Assembly: GCA_017302795.1 (NCBI GenBank)
Contig: JAFLCB010000012.1
Location: 49,264 to 113,263 of the forward strand
DNA from: Deltaproteobacteria bacterium
GTDB taxonomy: Bacteria; Bdellovibrionota; Bdellovibrionia; Bdellovibrionales; JAMPXM01
DNA: 64,000 bases
Reading direction: 5' to 3'
Under the pieces are notes generated by a model that did not search any database, was not told where the DNA came from, and saw only the letters and a program-made list of their open reading frames with translations. The number at the start of each line of letters is the position of its first letter. Within the stretch, counting starts at the first letter, position 1. A program made the translations under genes and the position numbers. Shown one piece after another: positions 25,279 to 33,708 of the stretch.

Positions 25279-28173
25279 ATGAAAATAGCCGATGCGTCAG
25301 CCTCGAACAAATACTTGCTGGTAAACGGTATTCAATCCTTACGCGATTTTTATCTTAAAATGGACCCACGCCTTCCGGTTGGATTCATTCTGTTTACCTA
25401 CCTCGCCCTCGGAATGACGGTGCTTGGCTTTAATCGAACTCCCATGCAGGCCGCGGTGACCACGATGTCCGCGGCAGCATTAGAGCTATTTTTGGGGCGA
25501 CTGTTTCGCGGCCGGTGGTTTTTCCCATGGAGTGCCATCATCACGTCGATGGGCTTAAGCATTTTGCTAAACTATTCACACGACTATGCCCTTCTGTTGG
25601 TGCCCGTCTTTTTTGCGATCGGCACAAAGTACTTGTTCACATTTAATGGCCGGCACGCTTTGAATCCTGCTCTTGCTGGAGTTGCGTTTTCATTGATTTT
25701 ATCTCGGGAGCTAATCACGGCAGCGCCAGCGTATCAGTGGATGGGGATCGAATCGATGGCGATATTCATCATCGCTTTGGCTTTGGTATTTGTGATGCCA
25801 AAGGCGAATCGCACCTGGCTGGTTGGAAGCTTTTTGTTTTTCTTTACGGTGCAGATTCTATTGCGTTCGGTCATCATGCGGCACCACTTACCATTTGAAA
25901 CTTTGTTTCTTGGGACACTGACGTCGCCTTCGTTTTTTCTTTTTACATTTTTTATGATCACTGATCCGGCCACTTCACCAAACGCGCGCAGTCAGCAAAT
26001 CTGGGCTGGTTTTTGGCTGGCGACACTCGATTTGGTTTTGCACCTACGGCACAGCTATTACACATTTTTTTACGCGGCTCTGATTCTGGCTTCCAGCCGA
26101 CTGATTTTGAATCACTATCGTGCAGCAAAAGCGGAAGGCCTAAGTTTTTGGTGGCGAAGTCGATTTATTGACAGTGGATATTACCGCCAGCCTCTCGCGT
26201 TGGGGTTGATCGCAGTCATAGGCGTCGGTGTCTATCAGAAATGGCTCCGCCCAGTCGTCGCGCCGACTCAAACCAGTTGGAAACTGAAAGCTTTGCTCCC
26301 TTCTGAAACCGGGATGGATGTTGGAGTACCAAGCGATGAAGTTTACCGTCGCGTCGACCCTCGCGTCGAACATGTAGCAAAATGGGTTCTATCGATTGGC
26401 GATGCCTTGGCGACTGGCGATGTCGACGGCGATGGTCGAATGGACGTCTTTGCGACTCAGATGCTGAAAGGTGACGCCGCGAGAAATACTCTGTGGCGAA
26501 ATGTCTCGAGTGGCCCGGGTGAAGTGAGGTTCGAAAAAGTTGAGATGCCAGCACTTGCCGCAAACACGGTAAGCTACGATCGAGCAGGGTTGGCGCTTGG
26601 AGCAACTTTCGTTGATTTTGACAATGATGGAGATCTGGATCTTTGGGTGATGGTGGCTTTCGGTCAATCGCGCCTTTTAAAAAATGAATGGATGGAGTCT
26701 GGCAAATTGTCCTTCGTCGACGAGACCGAACAAGCCGGTTTGAAGAACAACACTCGATCAATGGCAGCTGCATGGACCGATTTAGATCGGGATGGACGGC
26801 TGGATCTTGTTTTAGCGAACGTGTGGCCCGAGAACCTTCCCGACTATTCTGGTCCAGCGAATCTGAATTTCTTCGACCTCCCGAAACCTGCGTACCCGGG
26901 CGATCGGCGAATGTTCGAGTTCATGCACGACTCTTGGCACCTGTCCAACAATGGTGGCGAGAATCTTGTCTTTTTGCAAAAGCAGCCAGGAAAGTTTATT
27001 CGCGAGCTCAAGTGGAAACTTCCGGAGACGCGCTGGTCGCTATCAGTTTCTGCCGCCGACTTGAATCGTGACGGTTGGCAAGATCTGTATGTGGCAAATG
27101 ACTTTGGCCCCGACGATTTGTATTTCAACCTTAAGGGTAAAGGGTGGCAGCGGGTCGAAGGAAAAATGTTTGGGTCTATAGGCCGGGACACTTACAAAGG
27201 AATGAACTCGACGATCGCTGATTTCGATCGAAATGGGTGGCTGGACGTCTATGTGTCGAATGTTCACCATTCACTTCAAGCAGAGGGCAGTTTGCTTTGG
27301 ATGTTTGGTCCCGCTAGCGAAGGAGATGGCTACTTCGGAGTTGAAATCGAGGATGAGGCGACCGCACGAGGAGTCTTAAATGAAAATCGATTCGGTTGGG
27401 GAGCTGCAGCCGGGGACCTGGATAACGATGGCTGGATAGATCTTGTGCAAACCAACGGCATGGTCGACGATTCGATCGATAAGCGCTCCAGTGATTGTCC
27501 CGACTATTGGTATGTGAACGAAAAGATCGCAAGGTCGGCACCGTCGATACATCGGTTTGCCGACAAGTGGGGTGATATTCGTGGTTCATGCATTTACGGG
27601 AAAGAACGGGTTCGTGCGTACTTAAATCGCGGTACTCAAGCGGCTCCGCAGTTTGTGGATGTTGCTGATCAAATCGGTTTAACTGAAACCTCGCCTTCTC
27701 GCGCCGCTGCGCTGGTCGACCTTGATCGTGACGGCCGTTTGGATGTTTTGATTGCGAGGCAATTTCAAAGCACGCAAGTTCTGCGAAACGTTGGTGGTAC
27801 CGAAAGCGATTTAAGTAAGTGGGTCGGGTTGCGACTTGTCGGTGATAGCGAATCGTGCAATCGCCAAGCGATCGGGTCGAGAGTGACTGTTCATGATAGT
27901 GGGCATGATACGAGCTCAGAGGGAATGGAGGCCGTCTTGCAAACGCAAGAAGTTCAACTGACGAATGGACTTTCAAGCCAAGGCGATGGTGAGCTTCATT
28001 TTGGTCTAGGGAAAATCGCTACGGAGACAGTGAAAGTAGAAGTCGCTTGGTGTGGTCAGCAGGAATCAAAGATTTATCAATTGGCCGTTGGGCAGCGGCA
28101 CATTATTGAACAGCGACCTGGAAAAGGCACGAAGCGCTTAGCTGGTCCTAGCAAGCAGGGAGATCGGATATGA
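25279..28173 (+). CDS. RnfD/UnbU-like membrane domain fused to CRTAC1/UnbV-like beta-propeller
   Basis: A 964-residue membrane protein. Residues about 25-335 carry about nine hydrophobic segments with FNGRHALNPALAG and FFMITDPATSP, the wording of the NQR2/RnfD/RnfE family and of UnbU from enediyne clusters. The SGAT-type motif that carries covalent FMN in RnfD/NqrB is not seen. Residues about 375-860 hold seven Ca-binding FG-GAP loops (DVDGDGRMD, DFDNDGDLD, DLDRDGRLD, DLNRDGWQD, DFDRNGWLD, DLDNDGWID, DLDRDGRLD). The last 90 residues (SSQGDGELHFGLG, then VEVAWCG) are the ASPIC/UnbV domain. The propeller probably faces the periplasm. It overlaps the next gene by 4 nt. An upstream in-frame start at 25228 is unlikely. 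Confidence 0.8.
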   Translation: MKIADASASNKYLLVNGIQSLRDFYLKMDPRLPVGFILFTYLALGMTVLGFNRTPMQAAVTTMSAAALELFLGRLFRGRWFFPWSAIITSMGLSILLNYSHDYALLLVPVFFAIGTKYLFTFNGRHALNPALAGVAFSLILSRELITAAPAYQWMGIESMAIFIIALALVFVMPKANRTWLVGSFLFFFTVQILLRSVIMRHHLPFETLFLGTLTSPSFFLFTFFMITDPATSPNARSQQIWAGFWLATLDLVLHLRHSYYTFFYAALILASSRLILNHYRAAKAEGLSFWWRSRFIDSGYYRQPLALGLIAVIGVGVYQKWLRPVVAPTQTSWKLKALLPSETGMDVGVPSDEVYRRVDPRVEHVAKWVLSIGDALATGDVDGDGRMDVFATQMLKGDAARNTLWRNVSSGPGEVRFEKVEMPALAANTVSYDRAGLALGATFVDFDNDGDLDLWVMVAFGQSRLLKNEWMESGKLSFVDETEQAGLKNNTRSMAAAWTDLDRDGRLDLVLANVWPENLPDYSGPANLNFFDLPKPAYPGDRRMFEFMHDSWHLSNNGGENLVFLQKQPGKFIRELKWKLPETRWSLSVSAADLNRDGWQDLYVANDFGPDDLYFNLKGKGWQRVEGKMFGSIGRDTYKGMNSTIADFDRNGWLDVYVSNVHHSLQAEGSLLWMFGPASEGDGYFGVEIEDEATARGVLNENRFGWGAAAGDLDNDGWIDLVQTNGMVDDSIDKRSSDCPDYWYVNEKIARSAPSIHRFADKWGDIRGSCIYGKERVRAYLNRGTQAAPQFVDVADQIGLTETSPSRAAALVDLDRDGRLDVLIARQFQSTQVLRNVGGTESDLSKWVGLRLVGDSESCNRQAIGSRVTVHDSGHDTSSEGMEAVLQTQEVQLTNGLSSQGDGELHFGLGKIATETVKVEVAWCGQQESKIYQLAVGQRHIIEQRPGKGTKRLAGPSKQGDRI

Positions 28174-29087
28174 AAACTGATGGGAAGCGCGCGAAGAATA
28201 GTTTCAACGGGCGGCTTTATGGTCGGCTTGTCGATGTCGCTGATGTTCCAGATTCCCAACTTCAACAAATGTACGGAATATTTGAGCGTTATTATGATAA
28301 TGTCAGTTGGCCGTCTTTTCGAAAAGACTTTCGCGAAAAGTCTCGAGTTATTTTACTTTTTGATCGCCGAACAGGGCTGCTTCAGGGTTTCACAACACTC
28401 AAAACTTTTCGCAGTGTTGTTCAAGGAAAGGAAGTTGCCGGGCTTTTTAGCGGCGACACGGTCGTGGAGCGAGAATACTGGGGACAGCCAGCATTGAGAG
28501 CGACATTTTTTAGAGCGATGGTTGTTACGTGGTGGGAAAATCTTTTGGAATCGAAAGGTCGGCGGCCCTTTTACTGGTTTTTGATTTCAAAAGGCTACAA
28601 AACCTATTTACTACTGACCAATAACTTTCACACACATTGGCCGCGCTACAACGTACCCATGCCCGATCGCGAGCGGGAAATCATGCGGACCTTCGCTCAT
28701 TCACTTTATCCGGGGCGAGTTGACGAACGCGAGCTGAAAACTTTTGGTCGCGATCCCGGCCGACAGGTTGATCGAGCCATGGTGCTTCCGTTTGATCAAG
28801 GTGCGCCATGCCTACGAGAAGAGGTGGCCCCCATCCGCCACGACCTTTTGACGAATCCTAAGATTCGTTATTTTCAAATAGCAAATCCTGGTTGGGAAGA
28901 TGGCCATGAGCTTTGTTGCCTGGCTCCGATCTCGCCCACTATTTTTGTGCATTTCATCTGGCGTCTTCTTTACAGCACGGCGAAACGAACTTCGGGCTTA
29001 GGAAGATCGCGCCGAATGAAACCTGAGATGGGAGTTTCTGGAGTTAATGCTGTTGAAGCAGAGAGCTCCCAACGAGGTCTGACGTGA
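28170..29087 (+). CDS. GNAT-like acyltransferase, second gene of the Rieske operon
   Basis: A 305-residue soluble protein. The segment GLLQGFTTLKTFRSVVQGKEVAGLFSG, then VEREYWGQPALRATFFRA, has the beta-turn and helix order of the acyl-CoA site of GNAT-fold N-acyltransferases, although the pyrophosphate loop is not canonical. The Trp/Tyr-rich middle part (FYWFLISKGYKTYLLLTNN) is unusual. Start ATG overlaps the previous stop by 4 nt and its own stop overlaps the Rieske start by 4 nt, so it is translationally coupled to both. The assignment is from pattern and should be treated as tentative. Confidence 0.6.
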   Translation: MKTDGKRAKNSFNGRLYGRLVDVADVPDSQLQQMYGIFERYYDNVSWPSFRKDFREKSRVILLFDRRTGLLQGFTTLKTFRSVVQGKEVAGLFSGDTVVEREYWGQPALRATFFRAMVVTWWENLLESKGRRPFYWFLISKGYKTYLLLTNNFHTHWPRYNVPMPDREREIMRTFAHSLYPGRVDERELKTFGRDPGRQVDRAMVLPFDQGAPCLREEVAPIRHDLLTNPKIRYFQIANPGWEDGHELCCLAPISPTIFVHFIWRLLYSTAKRTSGLGRSRRMKPEMGVSGVNAVEAESSQRGLT

Positions 29088-30256
29088 TTGAGAATTTCTT
29101 TCGTCCAGCCACGCGCTTTACCCAATCTGAGATCGACGGTAGTCTTGTTCCTCCGGCGGGAATGAGCAGTTTGCGCCAAGTGGACCAAGGCTTAAGAGAA
29201 AACTGGTACATCGCATGTCTTTCAAGCGAGCTGGATTCGGCCAATGGGCGGCCGATTTCTAGCGTTGTCTACGAAATGCCGCTCGTCATCTATCGGGACG
29301 AACTGAAAATGGCGACCGCTCTTTTTGACCGATGTCTTCATCGAGGCGCGAAACTTTCTGAGGGCACTTGTAAAGCCGGTAAACTTCGATGCCCTTATCA
29401 CGGTTGGGCTTACGGTGCGCACGGAGAAGTCAGCGAAGTTCCGTCAGAAGGGCCAGATTTCCAAAAAAAGAATTGGCGCGGTCGTTCTCTACCTGTTGTT
29501 GAACAAGACGGAGCGGTTTGGGTTTGGACGGGCGATAATGACCCGATGTTGTCGCCGAAAACGGCGCGACCACCTTGGCGTTTTCCTTTCGCGGATTCAA
29601 GTGATTGGACCGGCTACTTTATGGTCACTGATTTTGAAAATGAAGTAACTCACTTGGTCGAAAATTTCATGGACGTTCCGCACACGGTCTTTGTCCATGA
29701 CAAGTGGTTCAGAAGCCGTGCAGAAATGAAAGTTCCAATTACAGTTGAAGTGGGCTCGGGCCGTGTTCTGGTAACCTATGACCAACCGAATGACTCGATC
29801 GGTTTTACGTCTCAAATGATGAACCCTAGCAACGAGCCCATGATTCACACAGACGAATTTATTTATCCCAATATCACGCGGGTAGATTATCGATTTGGAA
29901 AACGTGGCTACGTCATCAACAGTCAATGCACTCCAATGGGGCGATACAAAACTCGCGTTTACACTTGGATCTCTTATCACCTGTTTTCAGGATTTGTAGG
30001 TGGCTTGGTAAACCCTAGAATTCGAGGCGCCATGAACTACTACACTCGCCAGGTGATTGAACAGGACGTCGATATCATGAAAAACCAAGGAAGAAACCTT
30101 CAACGGTTGGACGAACAGGGACAAGGCGTTCCGTTTAAATCCACGGCCGCCGACGAACTGCATATCGCGATCGAGCGACTTCGCGAGCTAGGTAAACATC
30201 GAGACGAAAAGTTACTAACCACGGCGTGGACGAAAGAGCGAGAGCTGTGGATCTAG
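29084..30256 (+). CDS. Rieske non-heme iron oxygenase, alpha-subunit type
   Basis: A 390-residue oxygenase. The Rieske [2Fe-2S] site is CLHRG (C84, H86) and CPYHGW (C103, H106). The catalytic mononuclear iron site is in ENFMDVPHTVFVH (N194, D197, H200, H205), with the third carboxylate probably in IEQDVDIMKNQ near residue 325. The type matches the VanA/phthalate-oxygenase and CAO/Pao groups. Such enzymes need a reductase or ferredoxin, and none is adjacent. The GTG start overlaps the previous gene. The substrate is unknown; the two flanking GNAT-like genes suggest that it hydroxylates or cleaves a lipid or acyl-linked compound. Confidence 0.9.
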   Translation: MIENFFRPATRFTQSEIDGSLVPPAGMSSLRQVDQGLRENWYIACLSSELDSANGRPISSVVYEMPLVIYRDELKMATALFDRCLHRGAKLSEGTCKAGKLRCPYHGWAYGAHGEVSEVPSEGPDFQKKNWRGRSLPVVEQDGAVWVWTGDNDPMLSPKTARPPWRFPFADSSDWTGYFMVTDFENEVTHLVENFMDVPHTVFVHDKWFRSRAEMKVPITVEVGSGRVLVTYDQPNDSIGFTSQMMNPSNEPMIHTDEFIYPNITRVDYRFGKRGYVINSQCTPMGRYKTRVYTWISYHLFSGFVGGLVNPRIRGAMNYYTRQVIEQDVDIMKNQGRNLQRLDEQGQGVPFKSTAADELHIAIERLRELGKHRDEKLLTTAWTKERELWI

Positions 30257-31440
30257 AGCTTTTTCCTCAAGATCCGGTGTTGCAGGCAAAGCTTGAAGCC
30301 GCGGCGACTGCGGCGATTGCAAAGTCCTTCGATGAATTAAATAGTACAGATGTCGGCGAGCTCATTCACGCGCGTCTCGCTCGCCCCTCGGATGAATTGG
30401 AAATTCGAAAACTCTTCGATCGGTACCCGATACAGATGCCCGGTTTTAATTTGATCTATGACCGCTCGCCCGATTTTTTTTCGCTTCTTCGCGCACGAGG
30501 ATCGGCGTCGGTGGCTCTGACCGGTGGAATGAAGGGAAGTTCTGACCTCATGGGGCTCGGGTCGTTATCAGTTCGTGAAGGTTATCTGAATGGTCGTCGA
30601 ACTCGAGTGGCCTACCTCGGTGATTTGCGAGTAATCCCGCATCGAAAAACTTTTCGCCTGTGGCGCTCAATGTACAGTCATCTTATCGAAGGGGTCGCGA
30701 GTGAACTTGAAGTTGAAAGTTTTTTGACCGCGATTTTGGGTGATAATCAGGTCGCATTGAGAAGTTTAGTTGAACGTCGTAATTCTGAATTTCGGTATGA
30801 ATCCATTGGTCAACTGAGAATGATCAATCTGTTTAGTGCTTTCGCTCCGATGTCGCTTGCCAAGTCGATCGGTGGTTTTAAAAAGGTCATGCCGTACCAC
30901 GGTGAAATCGTATCAGATGACGAGTTCTCGGCGTTTTACGAAAAGGAAGCATCGAACCTGAGACAGGGATTGGCTCTTCCTCCGAAATCTGGGACGCCTG
31001 TTTTGGTGAGGGACGGGTCGGGGAGGGTGATCTTAGGCGCGCGCCTTTTGACTCCGGACCGAGAAAAAAGAATGCGTGTTGAAAACGCAGGCGTGAAAAT
31101 GCGCGTTCTACTTAAAGCTGTAGGTCTTTCTGAGGGAGCATCTTTGTCCACTGCCTATTTAAGTTACGTGACGTTTTCACACGGAAGCTCACCGGTTGAA
31201 CGACGGCATTGCATGGCCGAATTGATTTCAACTTGCTACCGAGAAACAGAATTAAAATCGTTTTTACGCAAGCGATCAATGCTAGTCGTTCCTGACTCAG
31301 TTGGGCTCTCGGTTCGCGAACTAGGCGGCAGGATCCATCAGTCGACACGCGTCGAGCTTTTCGAGGTGACCGCGAAAGGACCTGGACCTCGCCTTCAGAC
31401 CAGCGTTCAAGATGTGGCCTTTGAGATGGCGCTGGTCTGA
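30247..31440 (+). CDS. Second GNAT-like protein of the Rieske operon
   Basis: A 397-residue protein. Residues 20-180 look like a GNAT domain: LIHARLARPSDELEIRKLF, then GSLSVREGYLNGRRTRVAYL, then GDLRVIPHRKTFRLWRSMYS, the order strand-turn-helix around the acyl-CoA site. The C-terminal half (from about residue 220) has no assignment I can support, though it is similar in length to the other half and could be a degenerate second domain. The GTG at 30247 is chosen; a GTG at 30226 would add seven residues. Either overlaps the Rieske gene end. It is last in the operon; no terminator is visible before the motor operon. Confidence 0.6.
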   Translation: MDLELFPQDPVLQAKLEAAATAAIAKSFDELNSTDVGELIHARLARPSDELEIRKLFDRYPIQMPGFNLIYDRSPDFFSLLRARGSASVALTGGMKGSSDLMGLGSLSVREGYLNGRRTRVAYLGDLRVIPHRKTFRLWRSMYSHLIEGVASELEVESFLTAILGDNQVALRSLVERRNSEFRYESIGQLRMINLFSAFAPMSLAKSIGGFKKVMPYHGEIVSDDEFSAFYEKEASNLRQGLALPPKSGTPVLVRDGSGRVILGARLLTPDREKRMRVENAGVKMRVLLKAVGLSEGASLSTAYLSYVTFSHGSSPVERRHCMAELISTCYRETELKSFLRKRSMLVVPDSVGLSVRELGGRIHQSTRVELFEVTAKGPGPRLQTSVQDVAFEMALV

Positions 31441-31520
31441 CTCGCGCTTGTCTAAAGTCGAGTTTATCCACATATTGTGAACGTTTTGTAAAGCGATCGA
31501 CTCACCATTCCGATTTTATT

Positions 31521-31542
31521 GATGAAGTTTATTTTCTTCATC
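31521..31542 (+). promoter_or_regulatory. Leader hairpin of the motor operon
   Basis: Perfect 7-bp arms GATGAAG and CTTCATC with an 8-nt AT loop, ending 2 nt before GGAG (31545-31548) and 12 nt before the ATG at 31555. As RNA it would sit at the ribosome-binding site and could control translation. No T-run follows. Confidence 0.45.
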
Positions 31543-31554
31543 TTGGAGCGGGCG

Positions 31555-32181
31555 ATGATAAGTCGGAAAATTTTGGTATTGGGACTAAGTGTGTTTTGCA
31601 CAATGGCGTTGAGCGCGTGTGCATCTTCGACACTTAAAGTGAGCTCGCTTCCCGAAGGCGCCGAAGTCTCAATCATTGCTCCAGATCGTGCGCCGGTAAA
31701 AATCGGCAAGACTCCGATCGAAATCGAAAGCCGCGTCTATCCCGAGCTCTTTCAGGATTCGGTTCAGGTGCAGGTTGCGAAAGAGGGACACAGTCCTCTT
31801 ACAGTTCTGGTGCCGCGACTGCCAATTGGCGGTATTGGTCGCATCAATTTGAATCTTCAACAGTCTGAGCTTCCTAAGGTTTGTCAGGGTCAATCGGATT
31901 CCATCAACTTGTTAGCCAAAGGAATCGCGGATTCGGCAAGTCTGGTGCAGCGAAAACGAATGGACGAAGCTATTCGTCTACTCGAGGATCTTTCGTCGAA
32001 GTTTGGCACGGTGCCGGTCGTTCACGATCTGCTGGGGAATGTTTACTATCTGCAGCGAAACATGGACCGCGCGCTCGAGTCCTATCGCCGCTCCAATAAA
32101 TTGAATCCGAATAATATCGACACGATCCGAATGATTGAACGAATTGAACAGATGCAGGGTCGTGGATCGGCAGGAGTTTAG
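31555..32181 (+). CDS. PEGA-domain/TPR lipoprotein heading the motor-like operon
   Basis: A 208-residue lipoprotein with signal sequence and lipobox LSAC (Cys22), then a PEGA domain (TLKVSSLPEGAEVSI...VKIGKTPIEIE) of the type that caps surface-layer or peptidoglycan-linked proteins, a short linker, and a TPR-like pair (MDEAIRLLEDLSSKFG, VHDLLGNVYYLQRNMDRALE). It should sit in the outer or inner membrane facing the periplasm. The start ATG follows GGAG; two codons upstream at 31519/31522 would give a less likely start. It is 1 nt from the MotA-like gene and shares the operon. Confidence 0.78.
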   Translation: MISRKILVLGLSVFCTMALSACASSTLKVSSLPEGAEVSIIAPDRAPVKIGKTPIEIESRVYPELFQDSVQVQVAKEGHSPLTVLVPRLPIGGIGRINLNLQQSELPKVCQGQSDSINLLAKGIADSASLVQRKRMDEAIRLLEDLSSKFGTVPVVHDLLGNVYYLQRNMDRALESYRRSNKLNPNNIDTIRMIERIEQMQGRGSAGV

Positions 32182-32182
32182 A

Positions 32183-32980
32183 ATGACGTATCCTATTGGA
32201 ATATTAGTCGCGATTTCCGCGCTTGTTGTTTCGGTGATGCATCTTAACCAAGATGCAAAAACTTTTTGGGACTTCGTCGGTTTCGCAACTGTTTTTGGCG
32301 GAACGCTGGCCGTCGCAATCATCACGATTCCGTGGCAAAATCGAAGAATCGTCGCCAGGGCAGTGTTTGGACTATTTGTCCCCGGCCGTCGAAGTAGCTC
32401 TTCGATCGTGTCCGATTGCATAGAGTACTTAGCGGATCTCAAATCTGGGTCGGTATTTTCCCAGAGGTCCGAGGGTCTTGCCGCAGAAACAATGCGCGAC
32501 GGTGCGGAATTGATCTCCCTCGGGTTTACAAAAGATCGGGTTCACGAAATCCTCGAAGAGCGAATTCACCAGGCGTTTGAACGCTATGAATCGGTCGCCA
32601 ACGCGATCCGGTCGCTAGCGAAGTATCCGCCTGCGTTTGGTCTCGCAGGTACAGTTCTCGGTCTCGTGACGCTTATGAAGGGCGTTTCTGCCGGTGCCGA
32701 CGCAAAACAAACCGGCGCATTAATGGCGATCGCTTTGATGGCGACGTTTTACGGACTTCTGGTTGCAAACATGATCATTAACCCAGCCGGTGAGCACATG
32801 CTGAAGACAGCGAAAGTCGAGCGGAAGAAAGCTGAAATTGCACTGCATGCGGTTTTGCTTCACCTCGATGGCGTCTCCATGTTGGAAGCACAGGAAATTT
32901 TAAATTCGTATGTTAACCCAAGTGAGCGTGTGAACGTCATGTCTGGAAAGTTCAACCAAGACGCTGAGGCGGCCGCATAA
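32183..32980 (+). CDS. MotA/PomA-like stator subunit
   Basis: A 265-residue inner-membrane protein with four hydrophobic segments: two near the N-terminus (residues 2-22 and 30-47) and two after residue 145 (GLAGTVLGLVTLMKG and MAIALMATFYGLLVANMIINP). The GLAGTVLGL motif and a long cytoplasmic loop between TM2 and TM3 are typical of MotA, with the MotB-like gene directly behind. No flagellar gene is in the window. In MotA, TM3-TM4 with MotB carries the ion current that turns the rotor. Whether it uses protons or sodium is not shown. Confidence 0.85.
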   Translation: MTYPIGILVAISALVVSVMHLNQDAKTFWDFVGFATVFGGTLAVAIITIPWQNRRIVARAVFGLFVPGRRSSSSIVSDCIEYLADLKSGSVFSQRSEGLAAETMRDGAELISLGFTKDRVHEILEERIHQAFERYESVANAIRSLAKYPPAFGLAGTVLGLVTLMKGVSAGADAKQTGALMAIALMATFYGLLVANMIINPAGEHMLKTAKVERKKAEIALHAVLLHLDGVSMLEAQEILNSYVNPSERVNVMSGKFNQDAEAAA

Positions 32981-32982
32981 AA

Positions 32983-33708
32983 ATGGGTGCATTACGATCA
33001 CGCCCTCGCGGCGAAACATCGGAAGTTGATTCAGACGGAAGCTGGGCGATCAGCTACGGCGACATGATTACGCTTCTTCTGACGTTTTTCATTCTCTTCT
33101 TTTCGACGGACTCTGAAAAAGATCGAATGAAGCAGATGGAAAATGCGTTGATGATCAAACTGGATTCAACTGCCAAATTTCGTGGCGAAGCAGCTTTGGC
33201 GAAAGCAGAAAATCGCGAGCCCGCTTCATTCGAAGCACCGGAGTTGGTGGGACCAAAACTTTTTGATGCGAAAGTCTATAAGGTCGGAGATCGGCTGATA
33301 GTCGAGTTTCCAAGTACGTCGTTTTTTGATCTTGGAAAAATTCACCTTACCAAGAACGGAAAGCGCGAGCTGGTTGGATTTGTAAAGCAGTATATGCCAT
33401 ACGCCGGGAACTATGTTTTGGGAATCCGCGCTTATACGGACAACAAAAAAGTACTTAAGACTGCAGGCCGGCGCTTTGAAGACAATTTGGAACTCTCTGC
33501 GCTGAGATCCGTGGCGGCCATGCGCGTCCTTCAGGCGTTGGGTATTCCGCTCGGTCGAATGCGAATAGGCGGCTACGGCGAGTTGAACTTAACTGAAAAA
33601 GATCTGACCAGAGCTGTCGCAAACGAAGACGAGTATCAGAAAAATGGGCTCGCTTTGGCCAGGAAAATCGTTTTAGTGATTGAACCAGAGATGAAGGAAG
33701 CATTATGA
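32983..33708 (+). CDS. MotB-like stator subunit with OmpA-type peptidoglycan-binding domain
   Basis: A 241-residue protein with a short cytoplasmic tail, then one membrane helix carrying the ion-carrying Asp (SWAISYGDMITLLLTFF, Asp27), then a linker and a C-terminal OmpA/MotB domain (LSALRSVAAMRVLQALGIPL, then IGGYGELN) that would fix the stator to peptidoglycan. The plug region between residues 45-80 is charged and helical. ATG is 2 nt after the motA-like stop. The length is about 70 residues shorter than flagellar MotB, so the linker to the wall is short. Confidence 0.88.
   Translation: MGALRSRPRGETSEVDSDGSWAISYGDMITLLLTFFILFFSTDSEKDRMKQMENALMIKLDSTAKFRGEAALAKAENREPASFEAPELVGPKLFDAKVYKVGDRLIVEFPSTSFFDLGKIHLTKNGKRELVGFVKQYMPYAGNYVLGIRAYTDNKKVLKTAGRRFEDNLELSALRSVAAMRVLQALGIPLGRMRIGGYGELNLTEKDLTRAVANEDEYQKNGLALARKIVLVIEPEMKEAL

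Noticed and set aside
27314..27976. 220-codon open frame antisense to the UnbV-like region
   Set aside because: Low-complexity Arg/His/Ser content and no start signal; the plus-strand frame has clear domain motifs.
31464..31472. Perfect DnaA box TTATCCACA before the motor operon
   Set aside because: Single copy with no AT-rich unwinding region or replication gene nearby; a 9-mer of this kind is expected by chance about once in two such windows.
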